DNA from: Bacteriovoracaceae bacterium
Lineage (GTDB): Bacteria > Bdellovibrionota > Bacteriovoracia > Bacteriovoracales > Bacteriovoracaceae
Length of the DNA stretch: 35,983 nt
Assembly (NCBI GenBank): GCA_023137315.1
Contig: JAGLPP010000024.1
Location: 1-35,983, forward strand
Direction: 5' to 3'
The notes beneath the pieces were generated by a model that had not been told where the DNA came from, ran no database searches, and worked only from the letters and a program-made list of their open reading frames with translations. Positions 8,266 to 15,871 of the stretch are shown here, piece by piece; the stretch's first letter is position 1; every line of letters starts with the position of its first letter. Position numbers and translations under genes: made by a program.

Positions 8266-9414
8266 CTACTGATCCATGGTTACGGTGCGATTGGTGATTA
8301 TTGGATTTTCCACATTGTTACAGGCAATTCGTCCAACATTGTGTCCAAGATCTGCAAGCGCAGTATTGATTCGTCCAATTTCCTTTTTCAGATTTTCCTT
8401 TTCCATTTTAACTGATTTGAGATCACCATCCAGCTTTTCAACATGTTTTTTCTCAAGCTCCAGATTTCTTTCGCTCATCAGGATTTTATTTTTGAGTTTT
8501 TCCTCGTGAACCTTGTTTTTTTCAATGATAAGATTTAAATGATTGATCTCATCGCTGTTTTTTCGGATATTTTCTTTTTCGTTTATCAGTCTCTTCTGTA
8601 GTTCATTATTATGATGCACTGTTTCAATTTTTTCTCCGGCCATATCCTGCAATTTTTTGCCAATGGCATGATTTTTTTCTTTCATGAGCTTTATTCTTTC
8701 AATCAATTCCCTCTTTTGCTCCAACACCTTTTGTACCCTGTTTTTTGATTTGTCCGCTTCTTCCTGGAGCACAATGGAATTAACCTTGTAATTTTCAATA
8801 TAATTTTTTAGATTTTCTTTTTCACCTTTTATCCTTGAAATTTCTTCATTTAATAATGCAACTTCCTCACGTAATTGTTCCGCATCAAGGGCAAAAATTG
8901 TTTTTTCGGCCCTGGCAGTCTTTAAAATTCTTTTGAGTTTGATATTATTCGAGGATAATTTCCCTTCCGTAATTTTTCCTTTTTTAATTACTTCTTCTTG
9001 AGTCTGAATTTTTTCACAAAGCCTCTCTATTTCGACTTTCTTGCTTAATTCCAATCCCTTGCTTTTAACAAGATCATTTTCAAATTTTTTTCCTTTCTCA
9101 ACCAAAATCCCATTTTCTTCATGTAACGCATCAATTTCTTTATTGATAGTGACGAGTCTTGTTTCCAGGGAACCGATAAATTTCTTTAATCTTTCGATTT
9201 CTTTCCCATGTGTGGCACTTTTTAATTGATTGAGACTTGTGAGTTTATTTCTCTCTACATCAATCTCACCCTGCCTGGCGTCCCAAATGGCCTTGAAAAT
9301 TCCGTGTCCTCCCTTTTTCAGAAGGTGTCCCTTATTTTTTGGTTTCCCTATAAAATCAAAAACAGATTTGTTTTTTTCCATGAAATCTTCAAAATTAGTG
9401 TAAAATTCGGCCAT
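8266..9414 (-). CDS. Long coiled-coil protein of unknown function
   Basis: A 382-residue, Lys/Glu-rich protein. Residues ~50-355 show almost continuous heptad-like charge and leucine spacing (for example LEEEVALL-type helices, IERLCEKIQ, LEKKHVEKLDGDLKS), as expected for a long coiled coil. There is no signal peptide or membrane segment. The frame also opens with a TTG at 9420, but the ATG at 9414 has GGAGG at 9423-9427 with 8-nt spacing and is chosen. The final ~25 residues (IACNNVENPIITNRTVTMDQ) are not coiled. It is upstream of, and probably cotranscribed with, the membrane glycosyltransferase; a scaffold or polar/cytoskeletal role is possible, but nothing in the sequence proves it. Confidence 0.7.
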   Translation of the reverse strand: MAEFYTNFEDFMEKNKSVFDFIGKPKNKGHLLKKGGHGIFKAIWDARQGEIDVERNKLTSLNQLKSATHGKEIERLKKFIGSLETRLVTINKEIDALHEENGILVEKGKKFENDLVKSKGLELSKKVEIERLCEKIQTQEEVIKKGKITEGKLSSNNIKLKRILKTARAEKTIFALDAEQLREEVALLNEEISRIKGEKENLKNYIENYKVNSIVLQEEADKSKNRVQKVLEQKRELIERIKLMKEKNHAIGKKLQDMAGEKIETVHHNNELQKRLINEKENIRKNSDEINHLNLIIEKNKVHEEKLKNKILMSERNLELEKKHVEKLDGDLKSVKMEKENLKKEIGRINTALADLGHNVGRIACNNVENPIITNRTVTMDQ

Positions 9415-9501
9415 GTTCAAAACCTCCGGTAATACTAACAGTTAATTATAAACAGAAGTTTATGGTGGTGAAAAGGTTTTGAAGCTTAAATTCGCTGCAG
9501 A

Positions 9502-9530
9502 TTGACACAGAGTAATTGAAATTTCATGAT
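9502..9530 (+). promoter_or_regulatory. Candidate sigma-70 promoter of the bat operon
   Basis: A perfect TTGACA at 9502-9507 is followed after 17 bp by CATGAT at 9525-9530, which matches TATAAT at four of six positions. Transcription would start near 9537, downstream of the alternative TTG start at 9533. This supports the ATG at 9557 as the true start of the first bat gene. Confidence 0.5.
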
Positions 9531-9556
9531 TTTTGACTAAAATAATAGCGTTTATC

Positions 9557-10843
9557 ATGAAAAAGATACTTATCTTACTTATTATTACTGTTTCATTGAG
9601 TTCCCTTGCCAACCCAGTTGACCTCATAGGGGAGCTTGGGTTTCATGTCACAAATTCCACGCCACCACCATTCGTTTTGAACGATCTTGATGGTAATGCA
9701 CATAATCTTGAAAAATGGCGCGGAAAATGGATTATTCTGAATTTTTGGGCAACGTGGTGCGGGCCGTGCCGGTATGAAATGCCGGAACTCCAAAAACTTC
9801 AAGGTGAACTTGCAAACAAAGACTTTCAGATTATTGGAATTTCCATTGATCAAGGTTCCAAACCGGCCATCAAAAAATTCATCAAACAAAACAACATCAA
9901 TTTTCCCATTCTCTGGGACCAATCGGGAAGTGTATCACGTGAATATGTTGCAAGCTCTGTTCCGTCGTTGTATTTGATATCCCCTGATTTCAAGCTTGTT
10001 GGAATTCTTCGTGGTGCAAAAAGCTGGAGCGACCAGATATCCACAATGGCAAGGCTTCTTCAATATAAAAAAATTCCAAAAGATGCGATAAAAAAGATCT
10101 CAGCTTCAACGGCCTCATCCCCGGTTCCTGAAAAATTGATACCGCCGATACTTGAAATAAAAATTTCGGATAAAAATCCGGTCAGGGGTGAAAGTGCCAT
10201 TTTGAATATCAGCATTGAATGGAAGGGAACTCCACAAAAATATATCGTCAAGGTTCCAAGACTGGAACTTCCTCCGGAGATTGAAAAAGGAAATGTCTCC
10301 GTCAGTTCAAAGGCCACTTCGAAAAGGGCAACGCTCGTCTACCACTATCCGCTGTCTTTTATGAAGGAGGGAAATTTTCATCTTGGACCTGTCACTCTTT
10401 CATATAACAGCAGGGCAATGGGAGCGGAACAATTCTCACGGCATCCCGGTATTGATTTGATGGTCGTAAAAAAGTCCGTACCAATAACAATATTAATTAT
10501 TGTCGGAGTGGTGGCCCTTCTTATCATCGGTATTATTTTAAAGATCGCACTAAAAAAAGGAAAAATAACTTCAGACAAAAACGGTCGGGAATTATATTCA
10601 CAATTTTCATTGCGGTACGAGGATCTGCGAAAATCAAGGATTCAAGGTCGTAATCGTGAATATCAAAAAAATTTGCTAATCATGTTAAAAGAATTATTAT
10701 TGTTGGAGAAAAAGGACGTATTGTCGTTGGATAGTGTTTTAGAAAAAATAAGTTATGGTAGCGAAACATTATCGCCCCAGGAAATTAATCATTACGAAAA
10801 AGAAATTGAGGATATTATCCATCCTCAAAGTGAGGAGTATTAA
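9557..10843 (+). CDS. TlpA-like thioredoxin fused to a BatD-like domain, membrane anchored
   Basis: The 428-residue protein begins with a signal-type segment (MKKILILLIITVSLSSLA). A thioredoxin domain with NFWATWCGPCRYEMPEL follows; the redox-active cysteines are 68 and 71 and the cis-proline is in SVPSLYLI. TlpA/ResA-like proteins reduce periplasmic disulphides. Residues ~195-310 form an all-beta domain resembling the Ig-like region of BatD (KISDKNPVRGESAILNISIE). A TM helix near residues 315-340 and a ~90-residue cytoplasmic tail follow. The stop is immediately followed by the moxR ATG. The start at 9557 is preferred because the likely promoter transcript begins after the TTG at 9533. The fusion suggests the bat complex is tied to periplasmic redox control. 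Confidence 0.8.
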   Translation: MKKILILLIITVSLSSLANPVDLIGELGFHVTNSTPPPFVLNDLDGNAHNLEKWRGKWIILNFWATWCGPCRYEMPELQKLQGELANKDFQIIGISIDQGSKPAIKKFIKQNNINFPILWDQSGSVSREYVASSVPSLYLISPDFKLVGILRGAKSWSDQISTMARLLQYKKIPKDAIKKISASTASSPVPEKLIPPILEIKISDKNPVRGESAILNISIEWKGTPQKYIVKVPRLELPPEIEKGNVSVSSKATSKRATLVYHYPLSFMKEGNFHLGPVTLSYNSRAMGAEQFSRHPGIDLMVVKKSVPITILIIVGVVALLIIGIILKIALKKGKITSDKNGRELYSQFSLRYEDLRKSRIQGRNREYQKNLLIMLKELLLLEKKDVLSLDSVLEKISYGSETLSPQEINHYEKEIEDIIHPQSEEY

Positions 10844-11833
10844 ATGAAGGCATCTGTAGAGGAAATCACCAGAAAAATCAATGAAGAATTCCCGGTCATC
10901 GCGTCTGTTCTGGAAGAGGTAAATAAAATCATGGTTGGCCAGAGGGATATGATCGAAAAACTTCTAATCGGTTTTTTAACAGACGGCCATGTTCTTGTGG
11001 AGGGTGTTCCAGGCTTGGCAAAAACAACTGCAATCAATACTCTTGCTAAAGTAATACGGGCAGATTTTAAAAGAATCCAGTTTACGCCGGATCTTTTGCC
11101 AGCGGACCTTGTTGGTACACAAATTTTTTCACCAAAGGATGGATCATTCTATACCAAAAAGGGCCCACTCTTTGCCAATATTATTCTGGCAGACGAAATA
11201 AACAGATCTCCTGCCAAAGTACAAAGTGCCCTTTTGGAGGCCATGCAGGAAAAACAGATTACAATAGGTGACAAAACATTCATTCTTCCAGAACCATTTT
11301 TGGTAATGGCCACTCAAAACCCGATTGAACAAGAGGGAACCTATCCGCTTCCCGAGGCGCAGGTAGACCGTTTCATGCTTAAGGTGGTAATCGACTATCC
11401 CAACAAGGACGAGGAAATAAGAATAATGAAAAGAATAACCTCAACCGAGGAAATTCAAATCAATCCAATCATTTCACCGGAAAAGATTCTTGAACTTCGA
11501 AACCTGATTGGAGATATTTTCATGGATGAAAAGCTTTACGATTATATCGCCAACATAGTGTTTGCAACCAGGGACCCCGCTGCTTTTGGACTTTCTGATA
11601 TAAAACATTTAATTGAATTCGGAGCAAGTCCGCGTGCATCCATCAATCTGGTCAAGGCATCCAAGGCGTATGCTTTTTTACAAGGACGCGGATACGTTAC
11701 ACCACAGGATATCAAAAACATTGGTGCAGAAGTTCTAAGACACCGGGTTATGGTTTCCTACGAAGCTGAGGCACGGAATATGACGTCTGATGATCTTCTT
11801 ATAACCATATTCAACAAGATTGATGTTCCATAA
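10844..11833 (+). CDS. moxR: MoxR-family AAA+ ATPase
   Basis: This 329-residue cytosolic ATPase has the MoxR layout. Walker A is GVPGLAKT at residues 54-61, Walker B is IILADEIN at 113-120, sensor 1 lies in MATQNPIEQEGTYPLPEAQ, and the arginine-finger region (VDRFM) follows. MoxR proteins act as chaperone-like remodelers paired with VWA-domain proteins, here BatA and BatB in the same operon. It starts directly after the thioredoxin-BatD fusion stop and is followed 11 nt later by the DUF58 gene, the standard moxR-DUF58-VWA order. Length and motifs are ordinary for the family. Confidence 0.95.
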   Translation: MKASVEEITRKINEEFPVIASVLEEVNKIMVGQRDMIEKLLIGFLTDGHVLVEGVPGLAKTTAINTLAKVIRADFKRIQFTPDLLPADLVGTQIFSPKDGSFYTKKGPLFANIILADEINRSPAKVQSALLEAMQEKQITIGDKTFILPEPFLVMATQNPIEQEGTYPLPEAQVDRFMLKVVIDYPNKDEEIRIMKRITSTEEIQINPIISPEKILELRNLIGDIFMDEKLYDYIANIVFATRDPAAFGLSDIKHLIEFGASPRASINLVKASKAYAFLQGRGYVTPQDIKNIGAEVLRHRVMVSYEAEARNMTSDDLLITIFNKIDVP

Positions 11834-11844
11834 GCGGGAAAAAA

Positions 11845-12735
11845 ATGGAAAAAAGTGCATTTTTAAGCGAAGAACTTCTGTCAAAGATAAAAGGAATCCA
11901 AATCAGGGCGTTACATCTGGTTAATAATGCCTTTTCCGGTGAATATGTCTCCGCATTCAAGGGACGTGGAATTGAATTTGAAGAAGTCAGGGAATATATT
12001 CCAGGTGATGATATAAGAAGCATCGACTGGAATGTCACCGCAAGACATAACAAACCATTTATAAAAACCTATCGTGATGAAAGGGAACTCACGATAATGT
12101 TCGTGGTTGATGTTTCGGCATCATCGAGATTTGGAACAGTCAGCAAGTTTAAAAACGAAATAGCCGCTGAGATTACGGCACTTTTGGCATGGACCGCTCT
12201 CAAAAATAATGACAAAATTGGATTGATTATTTTCTCGGATCATGTTGAACATTATATTCCGCCGAAAAAGGGACGTGCTCATGTTTGGAGACTCATTCGT
12301 GATATTCTAACTCATGAGTCAAACTCAAAAAAAACAGACATGAACGTGCCACTTGATTTTCTTAATCAAGTCCTGAAAAAAAAGGCGATAACTTTTCTAA
12401 TTTCGGATTTTCAGGGTGAGGACTTCCATCGTGAGGTCAAAACCACCGCCAGAAGACATGAGCTGGTTGCCATTTCAATCACTGATCCACGTGAAATCGA
12501 ACTTCCCAATATAGGCTACATAGAACTTGAAGACGCTGAAACGGGAGAGTACCGTATGATCAACACAGGGAACTCGTTACTGAGGGGAAAATACAACAAG
12601 GAAGCAAAAAAACGACTTTATAATATCAGAAAATTTTTTCATTCCAATGGAATTGATTACATTGAATTAAAAACGGATGACTCTTATATTGATCCCATAG
12701 TTCGTTTTTTTAAAGTCAGGGAACGCAGAAAGTAG
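11845..12735 (+). CDS. DUF58 protein of the MoxR-VWA cluster
   Basis: The 296-residue protein carries the DUF58 signature GRGIEFEEVREYIPGDDIRS followed by IDWNVTARHNKPFIKTY. Its second half has a VWA-like fold start, MFVVDVSASSRFGT, a degenerate MIDAS-type DxSxS site. DUF58 proteins occur immediately downstream of moxR in most bacteria and are thought to bridge the ATPase to its VWA partners. A ribosome site GCGGGAAAAAA lies just before the ATG. No membrane segment is evident. It sits between moxR (11-nt gap) and the parvulin-like gene (8-nt gap), so it is cotranscribed. Confidence 0.93.
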   Translation: MEKSAFLSEELLSKIKGIQIRALHLVNNAFSGEYVSAFKGRGIEFEEVREYIPGDDIRSIDWNVTARHNKPFIKTYRDERELTIMFVVDVSASSRFGTVSKFKNEIAAEITALLAWTALKNNDKIGLIIFSDHVEHYIPPKKGRAHVWRLIRDILTHESNSKKTDMNVPLDFLNQVLKKKAITFLISDFQGEDFHREVKTTARRHELVAISITDPREIELPNIGYIELEDAETGEYRMINTGNSLLRGKYNKEAKKRLYNIRKFFHSNGIDYIELKTDDSYIDPIVRFFKVRERRK

Positions 12736-12743
12736 GATTTACC

Positions 12744-13931
12744 ATGAGCAAGAATATCAAATTTTTTACAATGATCGCTTTGCAGGTTGTTATAATGGCG
12801 GCAGTCATATTTGTTGCTGTAAAGAACGTGGGAAATTTTAATTCACGGACAAATCACCTGCGCGAGACTGCCAACAAACTACATGCGGCAGGTATTACAG
12901 GTGAAGCTATCAGGCAATATGAAAAATATCTGGATACGAGTGAGATAAATCCTGACACAAGTGCTGAAATTGCCTTTTCCATTGCCACTCTTTACGAGAA
13001 AGAGGGGAAACCTGAAAAGGCCCTTACATGGTATTATCAAGTGGAAGGATTCAATCCAAAATCCAAATACGCAACAAAAGCATCTAAAAAAATTGTCGCT
13101 ATTTTGGAGAAAATTGGAAAAACCTCGGCCGCTCTGATGGCATTAAATGAACGAAGTTCTTTGAAAAAAGAAAAGAAAAGAATAAAAGGTGCCGCTCTGG
13201 TTGCCAAAATCGGCGATAAGGAATTTTTTGACTTTGAAATTGCGGAAGAACTTGATCGACTGGGGCCAAAACAGAGAAAACAGATGGAAAGCAAAGAGGG
13301 CAAACAGAAACTTCTTCAAAAAATGGTTGCAGATGAACTTCTATATCAAAAGGCCATAAGACTGGGAATGCATGAGAAAGATCCATATATGAAGCAGATT
13401 TATAAGATCAAAAAGAATCTGTTGGTACAAATAATCATTCAGGACGAGATTCATAAAAAGATCAAACCAAATGAAAAAGATATTATGAACTATTACGAAC
13501 AAAACAAGGAACGCTTCGCTGCGCCTGCACAATATAAAATAGCGATGGCATCATATAAAACGGAAAAGACCGCAAAAAACATTGTAAAAAAGTTGAGGAA
13601 GGGGAAGAGGCTGGGAAAACTTACAAAAAAATCCTACAAGGAGGAGGATGTGTCAGAAGGCGGTACTCTAAATGGGTTTACGTCTAAAATCACACAAAAA
13701 GCAATTACCTGTATGAAAAACAATATCGCCGACCCGTTATTTCACAAAGGGAAATATCATGTATTCCAGGTGAAATCAGTAACTCCAAAACAGGTTCCTC
13801 CATTTGAAAAAATAAAGAATTACGTCGTCCAGTCCTGGCAAATGGATCAGGGTAAAAAACTGTATGACCAACTATTGAAAAAGCTGCTGGAGAACAAGGA
13901 AGTAAGGATTTTTACGGAAAATATTAAATGA
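12744..13931 (+). CDS. Membrane-anchored SurA/PpiC-like chaperone with TPR-like N-terminus
   Basis: A 395-residue protein with an N-terminal membrane anchor (IALQVVIMAAVIFVAV). A TPR-like stretch follows at ~40-120 (ITGEAIRQYEKYLDT, KPEKALTWYYQVEG). A SurA-N-like helical domain begins at AKIGDKEFFDFEIAEELDRL and includes KMVADELLYQKAIRLG. A short C-terminal parvulin-like segment ends FHKGKYHVFQVKSVTPKQV. The parvulin core is abbreviated, so isomerase activity is uncertain and a holdase/chaperone role is as likely. Its position inside the bat operon, 8 nt after the DUF58 gene and overlapping the next gene by 4 nt, suggests it folds periplasmic Bat or client proteins. Confidence 0.72.
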   Translation: MSKNIKFFTMIALQVVIMAAVIFVAVKNVGNFNSRTNHLRETANKLHAAGITGEAIRQYEKYLDTSEINPDTSAEIAFSIATLYEKEGKPEKALTWYYQVEGFNPKSKYATKASKKIVAILEKIGKTSAALMALNERSSLKKEKKRIKGAALVAKIGDKEFFDFEIAEELDRLGPKQRKQMESKEGKQKLLQKMVADELLYQKAIRLGMHEKDPYMKQIYKIKKNLLVQIIIQDEIHKKIKPNEKDIMNYYEQNKERFAAPAQYKIAMASYKTEKTAKNIVKKLRKGKRLGKLTKKSYKEEDVSEGGTLNGFTSKITQKAITCMKNNIADPLFHKGKYHVFQVKSVTPKQVPPFEKIKNYVVQSWQMDQGKKLYDQLLKKLLENKEVRIFTENIK

Positions 13932-14872
13932 TGAAAAACTTCATTTTTACATTCATCATGCTTCTTTTGGCAATTCAAATTGTCCGCGCCGAGGTGATTT
14001 TTGATACACATGTTGACAAGGCACTGGCCACAACCAGTGAAGAGATTATCTTCACATTAAATCTCACGAGACCGGAAAGCATAAATCTCTCCATCCCGGA
14101 TATAGGGGACAAAATTGAGGGATTCAGAATTGTTGATTTTGGGGAAAATAAACCAGAGAAGATCGAGGATCATGTACGTCTGCAAAGGTGGTATAAGCTG
14201 AACGCGGATGTTTCCGGCGTCTATATTCTACCCTCGGTGGAAATTGGATATACGGATAAGAATGGAAAAAATCATACAATAAAATCATCCGAGATTTTTG
14301 TTGAATTTGAATCCCCTTACAGCAAGGAAAAAAAGGAAAAGGGTGCCACCCCAAAGGACATAAGAGACATAAAGGATCTTGATCGAATGTCATCCAGTCT
14401 GATTCTTCTTTTTGTTATTATTCTTGTTTGTTTGATTTTAGGTGCGGGAGTATGGTTTTTTATAAAAAGGAAAAATCGCAAGACTGCCATGATTTCAATA
14501 CCTCCTCATGAAAAGGCATTGAATGAACTTGCGGGCATGAAGATGAATGATCTTGAGACCAGGGAAAAATCAAGGATGTTTTCATTTAAACTCAGTTCCG
14601 TTATAAGGGATTATGTCGAGGGAAGATTCAACTTTCCGGCAACAGACCGGACAATTGAGGAGATAAATAAACAAATCAATAATGTTCAAATGGAACAGGA
14701 ACGAAAAAAAATCTTTCTGGAAATTCTTCAAAAGACTGATTTTATAAAATTTACGGATTCAGTGTTGTCAAATGATTCGGGGAAAGAGCTTGTTGAAAAC
14801 AGTAGAAAATTCATTGAGCAGACCATGATTGCGACAAAAACACGTTCGTCGGATGAGGGGGATCTTATATGA
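13928..14872 (+). CDS. Short BatD-like membrane protein
   Basis: The 314-residue protein has a signal peptide (MMKNFIFTFIMLLLAIQIVRA). A periplasmic beta domain of ~130 residues follows, whose opening (VDKALATTSEEIIFTLNL) resembles the first repeat of BatD. One TM helix (SLILLFVIILVCLILGAGVWF) leads to a ~110-residue helical cytoplasmic tail containing SVIRDYVEGRFNFPATDRTIEEI, which recalls the C-terminal part of BatD/DUF4381-type proteins. The start overlaps the previous stop by 4 nt (ATGA), and the end overlaps batA by 4 nt. It is likely a structural partner of the VWA proteins. Confidence 0.75.
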   Translation: MMKNFIFTFIMLLLAIQIVRAEVIFDTHVDKALATTSEEIIFTLNLTRPESINLSIPDIGDKIEGFRIVDFGENKPEKIEDHVRLQRWYKLNADVSGVYILPSVEIGYTDKNGKNHTIKSSEIFVEFESPYSKEKKEKGATPKDIRDIKDLDRMSSSLILLFVIILVCLILGAGVWFFIKRKNRKTAMISIPPHEKALNELAGMKMNDLETREKSRMFSFKLSSVIRDYVEGRFNFPATDRTIEEINKQINNVQMEQERKKIFLEILQKTDFIKFTDSVLSNDSGKELVENSRKFIEQTMIATKTRSSDEGDLI

Positions 14873-15864
14873 CCCGTTTCGCTCATCCATGGTATATTTT
14901 TCTTCTTTTGCTGATCCTGCCGGTGGTTTTTTTCTGGGGACGCTCCACAGGGGGAAGAATACGCTTTTCCAGTCTGAAGATTCTTAAGGACATAGGAGCC
15001 TCAACGGTTTTTCATCCACGACAAATTTTACTTTTGCTCAGGGTTTTCGTAATTGTCTTTTTTGTACTTGCGCTTGCAAGACCACAGTCAGGAAAAAAAT
15101 TCACAAAGATTACAAGTGAAGGAATAGATATAATGCTTCTTCTGGATACTTCAGGAAGTATGAAGGCCATGGATTTTGAACTATCCGGCGAAAGAGTTGA
15201 GCGTCTTGATATCGTCAAGGATGTTGTCGAAAAATTTATCAGGAAAAGACCGAATGACAGAATGGGTATTATTGTATTCGGTGATGATGCATATACACAG
15301 TGTCCACTGACTCTCGATCATGGAATAGTAATCGAATTTCTTAAAAAACTTGAAATTGGAATGGCCGGACAGGCGACGGCCATAGGTTCCGCCATAGGTG
15401 TTGGCGTCAACCGGATGAAGGATATAAAGGCAAAATCAAAAATAATGATTCTATTAACCGACGGAAAAAATACCGCCGGTCGAATTTCGCCAATAAAGGC
15501 TTCCGAGATATCGGAAAGCTTTAATATCAAAATTTATACGATTGGTGTTGGAACAAAGGGGAAGGCCCCATTTCTGGTGAATCATCCTTTCTTTGGAAAA
15601 AAATTCATGTTTCAAAATATTGAATTTGATGAACAGACACTGATGGAAATAGCAAAAAATACAAAGGCACGTTATTTCGCGGCCAATAAAACAAGTGAAC
15701 TTGAAAAAATCTATGATGATATCGACAAATTGGAAACGACCAAAATAGAGGCAAAAGAATATACGGAATACAATGAAATATTCCATTATTTTCTTTTAAT
15801 TGGTGTTTTCCTCCTTTTAGTCGAGATTATTCTGGGGAACACCATATTGCGAAAAATACCGTAG
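14869..15864 (+). CDS. batA: BatA-type VWA membrane protein
   Basis: A 331-residue protein with the BatA layout: two N-terminal hydrophobic segments (YIFLLLLILPVVFFW; ILLLLRVFVIVFFVLALA), a VWA domain beginning at residue ~88, and a C-terminal TM helix (FHYFLLIGVFLLLVEIIL). The MIDAS metal site is complete: DTSGS at 93-97, the threonine region in GQATAIGSAIG, and DDAYTQ/LLTDG. The VWA domain lies between membrane segments and should bind divalent metal and partner proteins. It overlaps the preceding gene by 4 nt and is followed 7 nt later by the BatB-BatC fusion. Confidence 0.93.
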   Translation: MTRFAHPWYIFLLLLILPVVFFWGRSTGGRIRFSSLKILKDIGASTVFHPRQILLLLRVFVIVFFVLALARPQSGKKFTKITSEGIDIMLLLDTSGSMKAMDFELSGERVERLDIVKDVVEKFIRKRPNDRMGIIVFGDDAYTQCPLTLDHGIVIEFLKKLEIGMAGQATAIGSAIGVGVNRMKDIKAKSKIMILLTDGKNTAGRISPIKASEISESFNIKIYTIGVGTKGKAPFLVNHPFFGKKFMFQNIEFDEQTLMEIAKNTKARYFAANKTSELEKIYDDIDKLETTKIEAKEYTEYNEIFHYFLLIGVFLLLVEIILGNTILRKIP

Positions 15865-15871
15865 AGGAAAA

